Below, one piece after another: positions 8,311-16,406 of a DNA stretch of 60,261 bases (position 1 is its first letter; every line of letters starts with the position of its first letter). The DNA lies in NCBI GenBank assembly GCA_018827375.1, contig JAHJYW010000040.1, positions 1-60,261 on the forward strand, given 5' to 3'. Source of the DNA: Alphaproteobacteria bacterium. GTDB lineage: Bacteria > Pseudomonadota > Alphaproteobacteria > Caulobacterales > Hyphomonadaceae. The position numbers and the translations under genes were made by a program. The notes under the pieces are model-generated. The model was not told the origin of the DNA. It ran no database searches and saw only the letters and a program-made list of their open reading frames with translations.

Positions 8311-9624
8311 TCAGCCCAGGCGGCGATTGACGTTCCGGATACGGGCTTCCGTCTGCGTGCTGAAATACTCCGAGGCGGTCAGATCGAGCGCCTCCGCCTC
8401 ACCAATGCTCTTCTCGACAAGTGCCATCAGCTCTTCGGCCTCCTCTATCGTCATGATGAGGGGCGGCATGAACTGCGCGCAGACCCGGTCATTATTGGAG
8501 AAGACGCAAAAGACACCGTTCTCGTTCAGGCGCGCGACGGCCGAAATGCAGGTCGCGACATCGACAAACTCGATGGCCTGGAACATGCCGATCTGACGCA
8601 GTCCGGCCACCTTGTTGGACCGTTCGGCCAGGTCATCTACCGCGTGCCTGAAAAAGCTGGACAGCGCATTCACATGGGCCAGAAAGTCGGCATCGGTTGC
8701 ATGGTCGATCACGATTTCAGCGGCGGCACATCCGATTTCGCTACCACCAAAGGACGAGAAGTGGATCATCGGATTCTGCTCGTAGACACGTTCCATCTCA
8801 TCCCTGTAGACGGTCGCTGCGATAGGATAGATGCCGCCCGAGAAGCCTTTGCCAGTGGCAAAAATGTCCGGCATGATGTCATAATGCTGGAAGGCCCAGG
8901 TGCGGCCCGAGCGTCCGCAACCGGTCTGGATTTCGTCAAGGATCAGCAGAATGCCATGCTCGCGCGTCACTTTGCGGATGTGTTGCATCGTCTTTTTGGG
9001 GATGACGTTCATCCCCAGCGTTGCCGGGATCGTCTCCAGGGACACGGCCGCCGTATGCTCGTCGAAGAACGTCTCGATCCTGTCCAGGTCTTCCAGGCTG
9101 ACTTTCACGAAGCCTTCGGGCTTGTAGTTCCAGGCGTCAGTATATTTCTCGTCGCCGGCGCCCATGGAGAGGCCGGTATGCCCATGATAGCCGCCTTCCA
9201 GGCAGAGGATTGTCGACTTGCCGGTATAGCCCTTGGCCATCTTGAACGCGAAATCCATGGCTTCGCCGCCGCCAGACGAGAACACGACCCTTCCCATGCG
9301 CTCGCCGGAGGATGCCTGCCCGGCAGACTCGACCAGCTTTTTGGCAAGGCGCGAGCGCTCCGACGACATCAGATGATGATTGCCGAGATCGAGATGGTCG
9401 AGCGCGTCGCGTACGGCTTTGACCACTTTCGGGTTGCGATGGCCGAGATTGTAGACACCGCCGCACACATGGCAGTCGAAATAGCGTTTGCCATTAAGGT
9501 CCCAGAAGAAGACGCCCTCCCGCTTGCCTTCCACAACATCCCAGCCGAACTGGCGGAAAAGGGGAAGCTTGTGCTTGGAGAGATAGGTCTCGTGCAGTTC
9601 AACGGTCTCGTTACGGGTCGTCAT
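8311..9624 (-). CDS. Class III PLP aminotransferase or phospho-lyase
   Basis: A fold-type I, class III PLP enzyme of about 437 residues (family usual 420-460). Visible landmarks: 'FFWDLNGKRYFDCHVCGGVY' near the start, 'FSSGGGEAMDFAFKMAK', 'YHGHTG', the aspartate of 'LILDEIQTGCGRSG' that holds the PLP ring nitrogen, and the Schiff-base lysine in 'DIFATGKGFSGGIYPIAA'. The ATG at 9624 has AAGGA about eight bases upstream; earlier starts at 9633 and 9666 exist. It lies just downstream of the kinase-SDR fusion. Class III enzymes paired with APH-type kinases include phospho-lyases acting on phosphoethanolamine or phosphohydroxylysine, so that activity is a real alternative to transamination. Confidence 0.85.
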   Translation of the reverse strand: MTTRNETVELHETYLSKHKLPLFRQFGWDVVEGKREGVFFWDLNGKRYFDCHVCGGVYNLGHRNPKVVKAVRDALDHLDLGNHHLMSSERSRLAKKLVESAGQASSGERMGRVVFSSGGGEAMDFAFKMAKGYTGKSTILCLEGGYHGHTGLSMGAGDEKYTDAWNYKPEGFVKVSLEDLDRIETFFDEHTAAVSLETIPATLGMNVIPKKTMQHIRKVTREHGILLILDEIQTGCGRSGRTWAFQHYDIMPDIFATGKGFSGGIYPIAATVYRDEMERVYEQNPMIHFSSFGGSEIGCAAAEIVIDHATDADFLAHVNALSSFFRHAVDDLAERSNKVAGLRQIGMFQAIEFVDVATCISAVARLNENGVFCVFSNNDRVCAQFMPPLIMTIEEAEELMALVEKSIGEAEALDLTASEYFSTQTEARIRNVNRRLG

Positions 9625-9662
9625 CGTGGGCATCCTTGAATTGCGAAATTGGGAAATCGAGA

Positions 9663-11636
9663 TCACAGACCGGCAGGCTGGCCGGCCGAAATTGGCAGCG
9701 CGACGCCTGTCATGAACGAAGCCGAGTCGGTAGCGAGGAAGGTCACCACGCTTGCGACCTCTTCAGGCTGGGCTCCCCGTTTCAGGGCATTCTGCTGGGC
9801 CAGGGCATCCCTCGCCTCCTCAAAGGAACATCCTTCGAGACCAGCGATCATTTCGTATTCCTTGTCGCCCATTTCCGTCAGCACCATGCCGGGACAGACG
9901 GCGTTCACGCGAATGCCGGCTTCGCCTAGTTCCAGCGCCATGGTCTTGGTCAGGCCGACAATCGCGTGCTTGGTCATCACATAAGCCGAGACAAACGGGG
10001 CGGCCCCAAGACCGTAGATCGAAGCGTTGTTTATGATATTGCCGCCGCCCCTCTCAATCATCGACGCGATTACGGCCTGACTGACCTCGATCATTCCCAG
10101 GACGTTGATATTGAAGGCCTCCTGGAACGCTTCTGATGTCGTCTCGGTGAAGGCGCTGGCGAAGGCGGTGCCCGCATTATTGAAGAGGATATCCACGCCG
10201 CCAAAGATTTCGACCGCACTGGCAACCACCGCTTTGACCTGTTCAGGCTTCGACACGTCCATTGGCAGCGCAAGGCACCTGACATTGTGGGCCAGGACCT
10301 GAGGCACCAAGTCCTCGAAGGCCTTGAACCGATCGTCGCCTGTGACGACCAGCTGGTTGTCAATCTGACCGTTGGTGCGCGCCGTCATGATGATGTCAGC
10401 GCCTGCTTCAGCCAGCTTGAGGGCGGTGGCAAAGCCCATGCCCCGGGCAGAGCGTGCCCCGGTAATCAGCGCAACCTTGCCCTCGAGCGGACGCGGCGTA
10501 TTCGTTGCGCTCGCCGGACGTATTTCGGTTATGGGCGGTTTCGCTGCTGTGGACGGGCCGGGGGCGGCTAAATACTCAGAAGCCAGGGCACAGACACCTT
10601 CGACGAGCGCTGGGCCAAGCTCTTTGGCCGCTTCCGTCTCTGCACGGCTCTGCGCCCATGCCATGTAGCTGAAGCCTCGCGCCAGGATCATTCCCGGTAA
10701 CAAGGCAAGGTGCTCATCCGGCAACGGCCGCCGCGAACGATACCCTTCAAGCAGGCCCTCAAGAGCGGTCTCGAAACCCGGCTCGCCGGCGAGGAAGAAC
10801 AGCGATGTGGCCAGATCCATCAGATGCCAGCCGTAACCACAGTCGTCGAAGTCTATGATCCGGAGGGTGTCCCCCTCCTTCAGCAAATTCTCAGGCAGAA
10901 AATCCCCTTGCGTCAGGCCATACCGGTCAGGACTTTTGCCAAAACTGGAAAGCTCACCGCGCAATTTCTCGCGGGCGTCCAGAAGGAGGCGGCGCTGGTC
11001 ATCGCTCAGCAGTTCATATTCCCAGAAGCATCCGAAGTGGCCATCGTCGCCGAACAGGCCCTCCTCATCCCAGTGCCGGCGGGTGAAACCGGCAGGAGAC
11101 GTCCAGCGCTCGGTGAAATTGTGGATCTGGGCGGCCAATTGGCCGGCCATGACATGGTTCTCGCGCAAATGATCATCCGCTTTGCCGGATTGGGATTCGA
11201 TTGCTCCGATAGATACGCCATCGACCCAGCCCAGAATGTCGATCTGGCGCGGCTCGGGAACTTCCGGATGCTGAAAGGTGACAAATCGGTGCCCTTCCAT
11301 GGTTGCGATTGGTTCAGGCGTCGCAATCCCGGCCTGACGCAGAGCGTCCATCAGTACGAGTTCCGAAGCGAGTTCGGCGTCTGAATGATAATTGGCGCGG
11401 TGGACGCGCATTGCGAAGCGGCCCCCTTTCGCCGGCTCGACTTTGAAGACTGCGTTCTCCCGGTACTTTATAAGCGTGATGTCGGCGTCATTGATGCCCC
11501 AGGCACCGAGCGCTGCGCGACCGATTTTCACCAACCTCTCGACCTGCTGGTCCTGATGCAGGGCATTGAAAGTTTTTGGATCGGTAGCGCTGTCCTTGCT
11601 TTTGTCTACCGCCTTGTTTTTCATCCAGTTCAGCAT
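9663..11636 (-). CDS. Fused APH-type small-molecule kinase and SDR dehydrogenase
   Basis: One unbroken frame encodes two enzymes. Residues about 30-340 are an aminoglycoside/choline/homoserine-kinase-like (APH) domain: 'YRENAVFKV', 'FAMRVHRANYHSDAELASEL', the catalytic loop 'GLTQGDFLPENLL' (Gln where His is usual) and the metal-binding 'IIDFDDC'. A Pro/Ala linker follows. The last 280 residues are a classical SDR with cofactor motif 'TGARSARGMG', 'NNAG', catalytic Ser in 'NNASIYG' and 'YVMTK' (YxxxK). The ATG at 11636 has GAGGG upstream; a TTG at 11672 is an earlier option. The gene ends next to the aminotransferase. The likely role is phosphorylation and oxidation of an amino alcohol; the substrate is unknown. 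Confidence 0.85.
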   Translation of the reverse strand: MLNWMKNKAVDKSKDSATDPKTFNALHQDQQVERLVKIGRAALGAWGINDADITLIKYRENAVFKVEPAKGGRFAMRVHRANYHSDAELASELVLMDALRQAGIATPEPIATMEGHRFVTFQHPEVPEPRQIDILGWVDGVSIGAIESQSGKADDHLRENHVMAGQLAAQIHNFTERWTSPAGFTRRHWDEEGLFGDDGHFGCFWEYELLSDDQRRLLLDAREKLRGELSSFGKSPDRYGLTQGDFLPENLLKEGDTLRIIDFDDCGYGWHLMDLATSLFFLAGEPGFETALEGLLEGYRSRRPLPDEHLALLPGMILARGFSYMAWAQSRAETEAAKELGPALVEGVCALASEYLAAPGPSTAAKPPITEIRPASATNTPRPLEGKVALITGARSARGMGFATALKLAEAGADIIMTARTNGQIDNQLVVTGDDRFKAFEDLVPQVLAHNVRCLALPMDVSKPEQVKAVVASAVEIFGGVDILFNNAGTAFASAFTETTSEAFQEAFNINVLGMIEVSQAVIASMIERGGGNIINNASIYGLGAAPFVSAYVMTKHAIVGLTKTMALELGEAGIRVNAVCPGMVLTEMGDKEYEMIAGLEGCSFEEARDALAQQNALKRGAQPEEVASVVTFLATDSASFMTGVALPISAGQPAGL

Positions 11637-11659
11637 CGCCGCCCTCGCAATCAATAAGT

Positions 11660-11743
11660 CATTGTCGGCCAAATTGGGGCCGCCATTGTGCGATGGAACG
11701 ATACGGGAGCGTCACTGGCGGCAATTGTGAATTGGCGACAATG
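11660..11743. promoter_or_regulatory. Inverted repeat upstream of the kinase-SDR gene
   Basis: CATTGTCGGCCAAATT (11660-11675) and AATTGGCGACAATG (11730-11743) are inverted copies of CATTGTCG..CCAA..TT, differing by two extra bases in the first. They flank the probable promoter of the kinase-SDR gene and are candidate sites for the TetR or AraC regulator. No other gene is seen between 11637 and 11921. Confidence 0.35.
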
Positions 11744-11921
11744 ATTATTTCATTCGCGACAGGACTCGATCTCATGTCCGAGTTAACGCCGTTCGCCGCT
11801 GGCCGTGTCATGCGCCTACAGGACGGGGGCTTGCGAAAGACGGACTACCAGTTGCGGTCCGTTCCAGCAGAGCTGAAGTTTCACAACCTCAATCTCCCCG
11901 AATGGACAATCTATTGTAAGA

Positions 11922-12611
11922 TCACGCCTGGTCTTCCTGGAGACCTGCATAGTATTTGACGATCATCCGCGCGACTTCCGTGCTTATGTGTTCGGCGTCA
12001 CGTTCGGGTTCTTCAAGCACCATTTCCATGGCAGCATAGGTGAGTTCTGTCGTCAGGCGGGCGGCGGCAGCGAAGCGTTCGCGGGATATCCGCGGGTCCC
12101 GCTTGGCCATGGCGTCTGACAGGCGTTCGGCTACCATGTCGCGCGATGACAGGCGTACTTCGCGCAATGTCGGAATGGCCCGAAGCGCCCGGAGCACGAA
12201 GATATTGCCCGGAAACTTGCGCGTGATTTCATTGACGCCTTCTTGAAGGCGTTGATGGCTTTCGACAGCTTCCTCGAACGTCGATGTGTTAAGCCCGCCG
12301 CTGTCGACCCATGCGAGAACGGCCTGATCCTGCAGGTCCATGAGCCGCTCGCCCAGTTCCCTCAGGATGGCATACTTGTTCGGAAAATAGCGGTACAGCG
12401 CTGGCGGCGAGAGCCCTGCCCGCTTGCAGACAAGGTTTGTGGAGAGTTTTTCAAGCCCGACTTCATCGAGAAGGTGCCCGGCAGTCTCGAGAATGAGTTC
12501 GAACGTGTCCTGGGCGCGTGCCTGCTGAGGCATATGCTTTGTTGTCGTATCCACTTTCGCGGGTAATTTTCTCGCCGTCTTGCGACCGGACTTCTTCGGT
12601 TGGCTGCTCAT
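11922..12611 (-). CDS. TetR-family transcriptional regulator
   Basis: A 229-residue regulator. A basic N-terminal tail ('KKSGRKTARKLPAKV') precedes a TetR helix-turn-helix: 'ILETAGHLLDEVGLEKLSTN', 'VCKRAGLSPPALYRYFPNKY'. The rest is a helical ligand-binding and dimerisation domain. The ATG at 12611 is chosen because GGGAGCG lies upstream; 12644 is an earlier frame opening. It is divergent from the interrupted TonB receptor gene at 12756 and on the same strand as the kinase-SDR gene, so either could be its target. Confidence 0.85.
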   Translation of the reverse strand: MSSQPKKSGRKTARKLPAKVDTTTKHMPQQARAQDTFELILETAGHLLDEVGLEKLSTNLVCKRAGLSPPALYRYFPNKYAILRELGERLMDLQDQAVLAWVDSGGLNTSTFEEAVESHQRLQEGVNEITRKFPGNIFVLRALRAIPTLREVRLSSRDMVAERLSDAMAKRDPRISRERFAAAARLTTELTYAAMEMVLEEPERDAEHISTEVARMIVKYYAGLQEDQA

Positions 12612-12713
12612 TTCTGCGGCGCTCCCCGGGCTCACGTTGCACATTTATCGCACACGGCCATCTAACATCATAAAATGGTAATAAAAGCTATTGCAAAAAA
12701 ATAGTGATCGCTA

Positions 12714-12747
12714 CCCTATCCTCAGATTCTGAGTAAGAATAATAGGG
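12714..12747. promoter_or_regulatory. Nested palindromes before the interrupted receptor gene
   Basis: CTCAG-ATT-CTGAG (12721-12733) is a perfect 5-bp hairpin enclosed by CCCTAT (12714-12719) and ATAGGG (12742-12747). A TAGTGATCGCTA near-palindrome lies at 12702-12713. The block sits between the TetR gene and the receptor start at 12756 and is a plausible operator region. Confidence 0.35.
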
Positions 12748-12755
12748 ATAGTTAA

Positions 12756-12867
12756 ATGAAATTGCGTCTTGTCGGTACAAGCGCTGCGGCGCTCTTGTTT
12801 CCCGCGACCGCAACTGCGCAGGGACAGCAACCAGGTGCCGATGCGTCGGTTCAGGCCGAGAAAGAAG
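12756..12867 (+). pseudogene. 5' piece of an interrupted TonB-dependent receptor
   Basis: After AGGGA (12744-12748) an ATG opens a frame with a clear signal peptide ('MKLRLVGTSAAALLFPATAT', cut near 'AQG') and then 'GADASVQAEKE'. At 12868 the frame enters a transposon end and stops at 12884. The continuation is found 3.56 kb downstream: joining base 12867 to 16439 gives 'QAEKE-DAVAVLERVIVTAQ', a normal receptor N-terminus with its TonB-box region. The gene is therefore a receptor split by insertion, not a small independent gene. Confidence 0.8.
12860..12867. repeat. Left 8-bp target-site duplication of the transposon
   Basis: GAAAGAAG at 12860-12867 is repeated exactly at 16431-16438, flanking the transposon ends. 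Eight-base duplications are characteristic of IS1595-family insertion. Keeping one copy restores the reading frame of the interrupted receptor gene. Confidence 0.85.
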
Positions 12868-12891
12868 GGCGATTATGTGTTTGACAAACCC
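12868..12891. repeat. Left terminal inverted repeat of the transposon
   Basis: Begins GGCGATTATGTG and runs into a TTTGACAAACCC segment. It matches the reverse complement of the right end over 24 bases with a single mismatch at position 12. Confidence 0.85.
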
Positions 12892-13021
12892 AAGGCCTCC
12901 GCGTGGGGCAGAAAATTGTAAATGGAGGATAAAATGAGTTTTGGGAAAACTGTACGTTTGAAGTCGGTGCTATGGATAGCGCAACTGTTACGCGTACCCA
13001 TAGCACCGCACCATCGCTACT

Positions 13022-13315
13022 TTATCCAGTCAAAGATGATGCCAGAGAGTTCGGGTACTCAATATGACGAGAAAGGTACTCCCGGGTCGATAGGTTGATC
13101 ACCAGTATCTTGTCTTTCTGGCTAAGATCGGTCTCGAAATAGATGTCGTCATGAATCTTTTGGAGACTGTGGTTTGAACTAAATGAGAGAAACGATGTCG
13201 TTTCATCCCAAACTATCCCTGATGCCAATTCGCTGATCTTCTCTACAAGCGAACGATATCGAATCTGATACGTCGAATCCGCATGAATCTCGAAACTGAG
13301 GATGTATGCTGCCAA
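13022..13315 (-). CDS. Small passenger protein, possibly Cas2/VapD-like fold
   Basis: A 97-residue protein starting at TTG 13315, supported by AAAGGAA about seven bases upstream. The strand order suggests a ferredoxin-like fold: strand 'AAYILSFEIH', helix 'YQIRYRSLVEKISELA', strands 'IVWDETTSFLSFSS', helix 'HSLQKIHDDIYFET' and strand 'DKILVINLS'. This resembles small Cas2/VapD-like or 'SinR-like' proteins often found beside mobile or defence genes. No catalytic residue assignment can be made. It is the first gene inside the left end of the transposon and is transcribed toward that end. Confidence 0.5.
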   Translation of the reverse strand: MAAYILSFEIHADSTYQIRYRSLVEKISELASGIVWDETTSFLSFSSNHSLQKIHDDIYFETDLSQKDKILVINLSTREYLSRHIEYPNSLASSLTG

Positions 13316-13841
13316 TGGAATTTCCTTTCATGGCATAGGCCGGAAAGGGCTTGCATTGGGCGACAATGCGCTTCAATCTCTGACTACCGCTAGACATGAG
13401 ACCCTCCGGGGTTAAGTGAGAGCCCGCCTGCGAATCAGGTGGGCTCAACTTCTATTGGGGATCGATTCAACCTGAGAGTCCAGCCTGCTTGTTCTCATCA
13501 TGTTCCGGATTGGTCTGGGCTCAATCCCTGGCTCCATCCGCATTCTCGGCACATAAAGACACGTCAATATGTTGATACGAGCAGGGGTCAATCCGACTCC
13601 TGACACAACATGTAGTATACGGCTTGAACTAACCTGTTTCCGGAGTCATCCTGCCCTGACGATCAGATTCGGAAAGACCGCCAGCTCGGCTAAAGCTGAC
13701 GGTCCCACTCCGGTCCGGTCTCCGCAAATCCCGGTCTGTACGGGCGCGGAAAAGGGTCCATCTAGACCGGGAGAATCTCCCGGAGCGCCCCTTCAGTCAA
13801 CCCGTGCAGGCCATATTTGTCTGACGAAAGGTCTGACTGTA
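13316..13841. other. Transposon interior with hairpins and no confident gene
   Basis: No well-supported gene. A strong hairpin lies at 13420-13446 (GAGCCCGCCTG against CAGGTGGGCTC, 5-base loop, one G-T pair) and a palindrome CCGGGAGAATCTCCCGG lies at about 13768-13784, shortly before the WYL-like gene. A minus-strand frame starting near 13397 runs into the 13315 gene but has no recognisable family. The hairpins may act as terminators or leader structures for the passenger genes. Confidence 0.4.
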
Positions 13842-14138
13842 ATGATCGAACTGATTAAAAATGCGATCCGCGAGCGCAAGAAGCTCACGATCTACTATGC
13901 CCCCGGTGAACGGGAAATCGAGCCGCATGCTCTGGGCACCAGCAAGGATGGAAACATCCTTCTGCGGGCGTTCCAGACGGCGGGAGCAAGCGCTTCCAAC
14001 GAGCACAAAGATTGGAAGCTGTTTCGCATTGACCGCATGGGCGGCGCTTCTGGTAACGGCGGAGAGTTCAACGGCCCCCGCCCTGATTACAAGAAGGGCG
14101 ATAAGGCTATGAAGGGCGGCATTATTGCTGAGCTGTAG
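13842..14138 (+). CDS. Small WYL-like domain protein
   Basis: A 98-residue protein starting at ATG 13842 (frame open from 13569, without family match). It shows the compact pattern of short WYL-related proteins: 'IKNAIRERKKLTIYYAPGER' (the Tyr-Tyr strand), 'EIEPHALGTSKDGNILLRAF', 'WKLFRIDRM' and 'FNGPRPDYKKGDKAM'. WYL domains often sense ligands or nucleic acid in defence and regulatory proteins; here there is no DNA-binding domain. It ends convergent with the Cys-rich gene, overlapping it by 17 bases. Confidence 0.65.
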   Translation: MIELIKNAIRERKKLTIYYAPGEREIEPHALGTSKDGNILLRAFQTAGASASNEHKDWKLFRIDRMGGASGNGGEFNGPRPDYKKGDKAMKGGIIAEL

Positions 14139-14313
14139 CCCCGCAATCGCATGGCCCCGGCTCTAAGGCGGGGCCATTGTGAAGGGCGCAGTCAGAGGCA
14201 TGAGTCTTTGACTGCGCCACTTTCTCTAGCACTTCATCAAAAGCCTTCTCGTCCATGTTGCAGTGTGCTTCGCGGGCGGCGTCTTTGAACTTGTCAATTT
14301 GTGATTGATCCAT
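14122..14313 (-). CDS. Small Cys-rich passenger protein
   Basis: A 63-residue protein with a helical N-terminus ('QIDKFKDAAREAHCNMDEKA', 'FDEVLEKVA') and a C-terminal cysteine motif 'CALHNGPALEPGPCDCG', a pattern seen in small hypothetical proteins of alphaproteobacterial mobile regions. GAGGGAC lies about six bases before its ATG. Its 3' end overlaps the WYL-like gene, and its 5' end almost meets the divergent DUF3800 gene. The cysteines could bind a metal; the function is unknown. Confidence 0.65.
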   Translation of the reverse strand: MDQSQIDKFKDAAREAHCNMDEKAFDEVLEKVAQSKTHASDCALHNGPALEPGPCDCGATAQQ

Positions 14314-14325
14314 AACAGTCCCTCG

Positions 14326-15216
14326 ATGGCTGGTGATTATCCTTACGACTACATAGCATATATCGATGAGGCAGGCGATCCGGGCTTGCGCAGAGTCAAG
14401 CCGATGGACGAGAACGGCTCCAGCGAATGGCTAGTGCTCGCAGGCGTCATAGTAGATGCGCGGCGGGAGCCTGAGGCAGTCCAATGGGGGAGAGACTTTG
14501 TTCGCCTCTGCGGCACGCGACAAACAAAGCACCTCCATTTTCGCAACCTATCGCCGCAGCGGCAGATTTTGGCGTGTGAGAAGTTTTCACAGTTACCCCT
14601 TCGGGCGTTTGTTGTGTGCTCCAACAAGAAGAACATGAAGGGCTGGAAAAACCCATTCGCAAACGCGAAGGGCGAGACCCTTATAGGGCGAATGCAAAGT
14701 TACAACTGGTTCTACTATTGGCTGTCCCGCATTCTTTTGGAGAAGATGACAGACTACGTTTACCGCCGATCAACGCGCCTTACCGGGCACCCTGGGCTGT
14801 TAAAAATTGAGTTCAGTGAACGTGGTGGCATTCGTTACGATGAGCTTGATCAGTATTACAGATTGCTTCGTGAGCATGACTGGAGAGGCACGCAGTTCAT
14901 CACCTACGATTCAGTCAGATGGGAGGTTACGAGGCGGGAACTGATAGAGGCATATCCACACAATAGTCGTGCGGGCTTGGTCCTTCCCGACATTGTCGCG
15001 AGCTCATTTTTTGCCGCCTCCGATAAGCATGACCGCAATCGCCCCCCAGATCCCCACTCTGCTTTTCGGCTGGATCAAAGAATGGCACGAAGAAATGGCG
15101 ACTTTACTTCAACCCCGGCGGGCTATGGAGTAAAGCTGATCCCCTCAATGAGGGTTGCCAACTTGGATGCAGACCAAGCCAGAATCTTCAAGCACTATGG
15201 ATATGTAGAGCGGTAG
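14326..15216 (+). CDS. DUF3800 domain protein
   Basis: A 296-residue protein with the DUF3800 hallmark near the N-terminus, 'YIAYIDEAGDPGL', followed by 'EWLVLAGVIVDARREPEAV', a central 'HLHFRNLSPQRQ' and a C-terminal 'LVLPDIVASSFFAA' with the second acidic position. The family has an RNase H-like fold with conserved aspartates and is common in phages, mobile elements and defence neighbourhoods; its activity is not settled. ATG 14326 is used; TTG at 14305 is an alternative that would overlap the minus-strand Cys-rich gene. It is a cargo gene of the transposon. Confidence 0.78.
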   Translation: MAGDYPYDYIAYIDEAGDPGLRRVKPMDENGSSEWLVLAGVIVDARREPEAVQWGRDFVRLCGTRQTKHLHFRNLSPQRQILACEKFSQLPLRAFVVCSNKKNMKGWKNPFANAKGETLIGRMQSYNWFYYWLSRILLEKMTDYVYRRSTRLTGHPGLLKIEFSERGGIRYDELDQYYRLLREHDWRGTQFITYDSVRWEVTRRELIEAYPHNSRAGLVLPDIVASSFFAASDKHDRNRPPDPHSAFRLDQRMARRNGDFTSTPAGYGVKLIPSMRVANLDADQARIFKHYGYVER

Positions 15217-15385
15217 GCCCCGGGCCGCTGTTCCCTATAGTCAGCTAGCCCAGCTTCAAAAGTAACGCTGAGCGTCCCATAAGGCGCCAAGGGGATGACC
15301 CTCAACACGGACACCGGCGACCCAAATACATTGTAGCACACAATTCGAAAACCGCAAGAATCTTGTTAAGAATCAAGACTCTTCT

Positions 15386-16366
15386 CTAAGCCGTTGTTCC
15401 GAATCCACTTTTCCCGTCAGCCCGCCGATAGGTCAGCCGTTTCCCCACTACCCCACGCAGAGCTTCAGTCGCGCGTTCTCCATCCTCAATACCGAGGGCG
15501 GAACGTTTGTTATAGCGGTAGTCAAACTCAGCCATGTACCGGTGTAGATGCTTCTTAGAGCAATGCTGATACACGCCTTTCATGCCGCGCTTGAACACGC
15601 TGAAATAACCTTCAATCGTGTTCGTGTGGATTTCACGATCCGTCAGGCGAACGTACTCGTTGGCCTTGTGGTTGACGGTCTGGTGATCCGAGAACTTCAG
15701 ACCGGGCTTCCGGTAGACACCGGCCTCATCCGTAAGCAGGCGCGCTTCCTTGGAGATATTGGCCTGAAGGATAGGCATGATTGTGGGCTTGTCCACGCGA
15801 TCCACAACGATAGAGCGGGCTTGGCCGGTGTTGCGATCCACAAGGGAGAGAACCTTCATCTTGTGGCCAGAGCCGCGCTGCTTCGTGGAACCCGGTTCGC
15901 GGCCGATATAGGTTTCGTCTACCTCAACAGAACCACCGCCAGCGCCGAACACATCTAGATCACCACCGGAGCGCATGGCTTCGCGGATACGATGGCAAAG
16001 GAACCAGGCCGTCTTGTACTGGACCTCCAGAACACGGTGCATCTGGTGAGCCGAGAAGCCCTTCTTGCTGGAGCAAAGCAGGTAGACCGCCTGAAGCCAC
16101 TTGTGCAGCGGCAGATGGCTTTCCTCGAAGATCGTGCCCTTGCGAACCGTGAACTGCTTGCGGCAGTCACTGCACTTGTAAAGGCCGTGGCGCTCCACAC
16201 CTTCCGGGTTCTTCTGGCTAGGCTTGGAGCGAACGCCCTTGAGCGCGTAAGAATTGTCCACGGTGCCGCAATGCGGGCAAACCCGGCCCTGCGCCCACAG
16301 GATCGATTCAACATGTGCGAAGGCCGAAGCCTCGTCATGGAAGTAGGGTTTGGACAGAATCGACAT
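15386..16366 (-). CDS. IS1595-family transposase
   Basis: A 326-residue DDE transposase. The N-terminus carries a zinc ribbon: 'CPHCG' near residue 31 and 'CSDC' near 66. The catalytic core shows the first Asp in 'SVEVDETYIG', the second in 'ARLLTDEAGVY', and the 'NTIEGYFSVFKRG' segment with the Glu/Asn-type third position, typical of ISXO2/IS1595 enzymes. The C-terminus 'HLHRYMAEFDYRYNKR' is canonical. AGGAG lies ten bases before the ATG. It is full length and appears intact, and it is read inward from the right end of the transposon. Confidence 0.93.
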   Translation of the reverse strand: MSILSKPYFHDEASAFAHVESILWAQGRVCPHCGTVDNSYALKGVRSKPSQKNPEGVERHGLYKCSDCRKQFTVRKGTIFEESHLPLHKWLQAVYLLCSSKKGFSAHQMHRVLEVQYKTAWFLCHRIREAMRSGGDLDVFGAGGGSVEVDETYIGREPGSTKQRGSGHKMKVLSLVDRNTGQARSIVVDRVDKPTIMPILQANISKEARLLTDEAGVYRKPGLKFSDHQTVNHKANEYVRLTDREIHTNTIEGYFSVFKRGMKGVYQHCSKKHLHRYMAEFDYRYNKRSALGIEDGERATEALRGVVGKRLTYRRADGKSGFGTTA

Positions 16367-16406
16367 GGGGCAGAACTCCTATGAGTTCTATTTAGGAACT
16401 TTCTCC

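Noticed and set aside
8644..9639. Open frame of 331 codons on the plus strand
   Set aside because: It lies antisense to the well-recognised aminotransferase and its protein resembles no family.
12756..12884. Short secreted peptide gene of 42 codons
   Set aside because: Its last codons belong to the transposon end; the signal peptide belongs to the interrupted receptor.
13203..13397. Possible small minus-strand gene upstream of the 97-residue cargo protein
   Set aside because: It overlaps that gene in another frame and has no recognised motif; the TTG start with a good ribosome site at 13315 is preferred.
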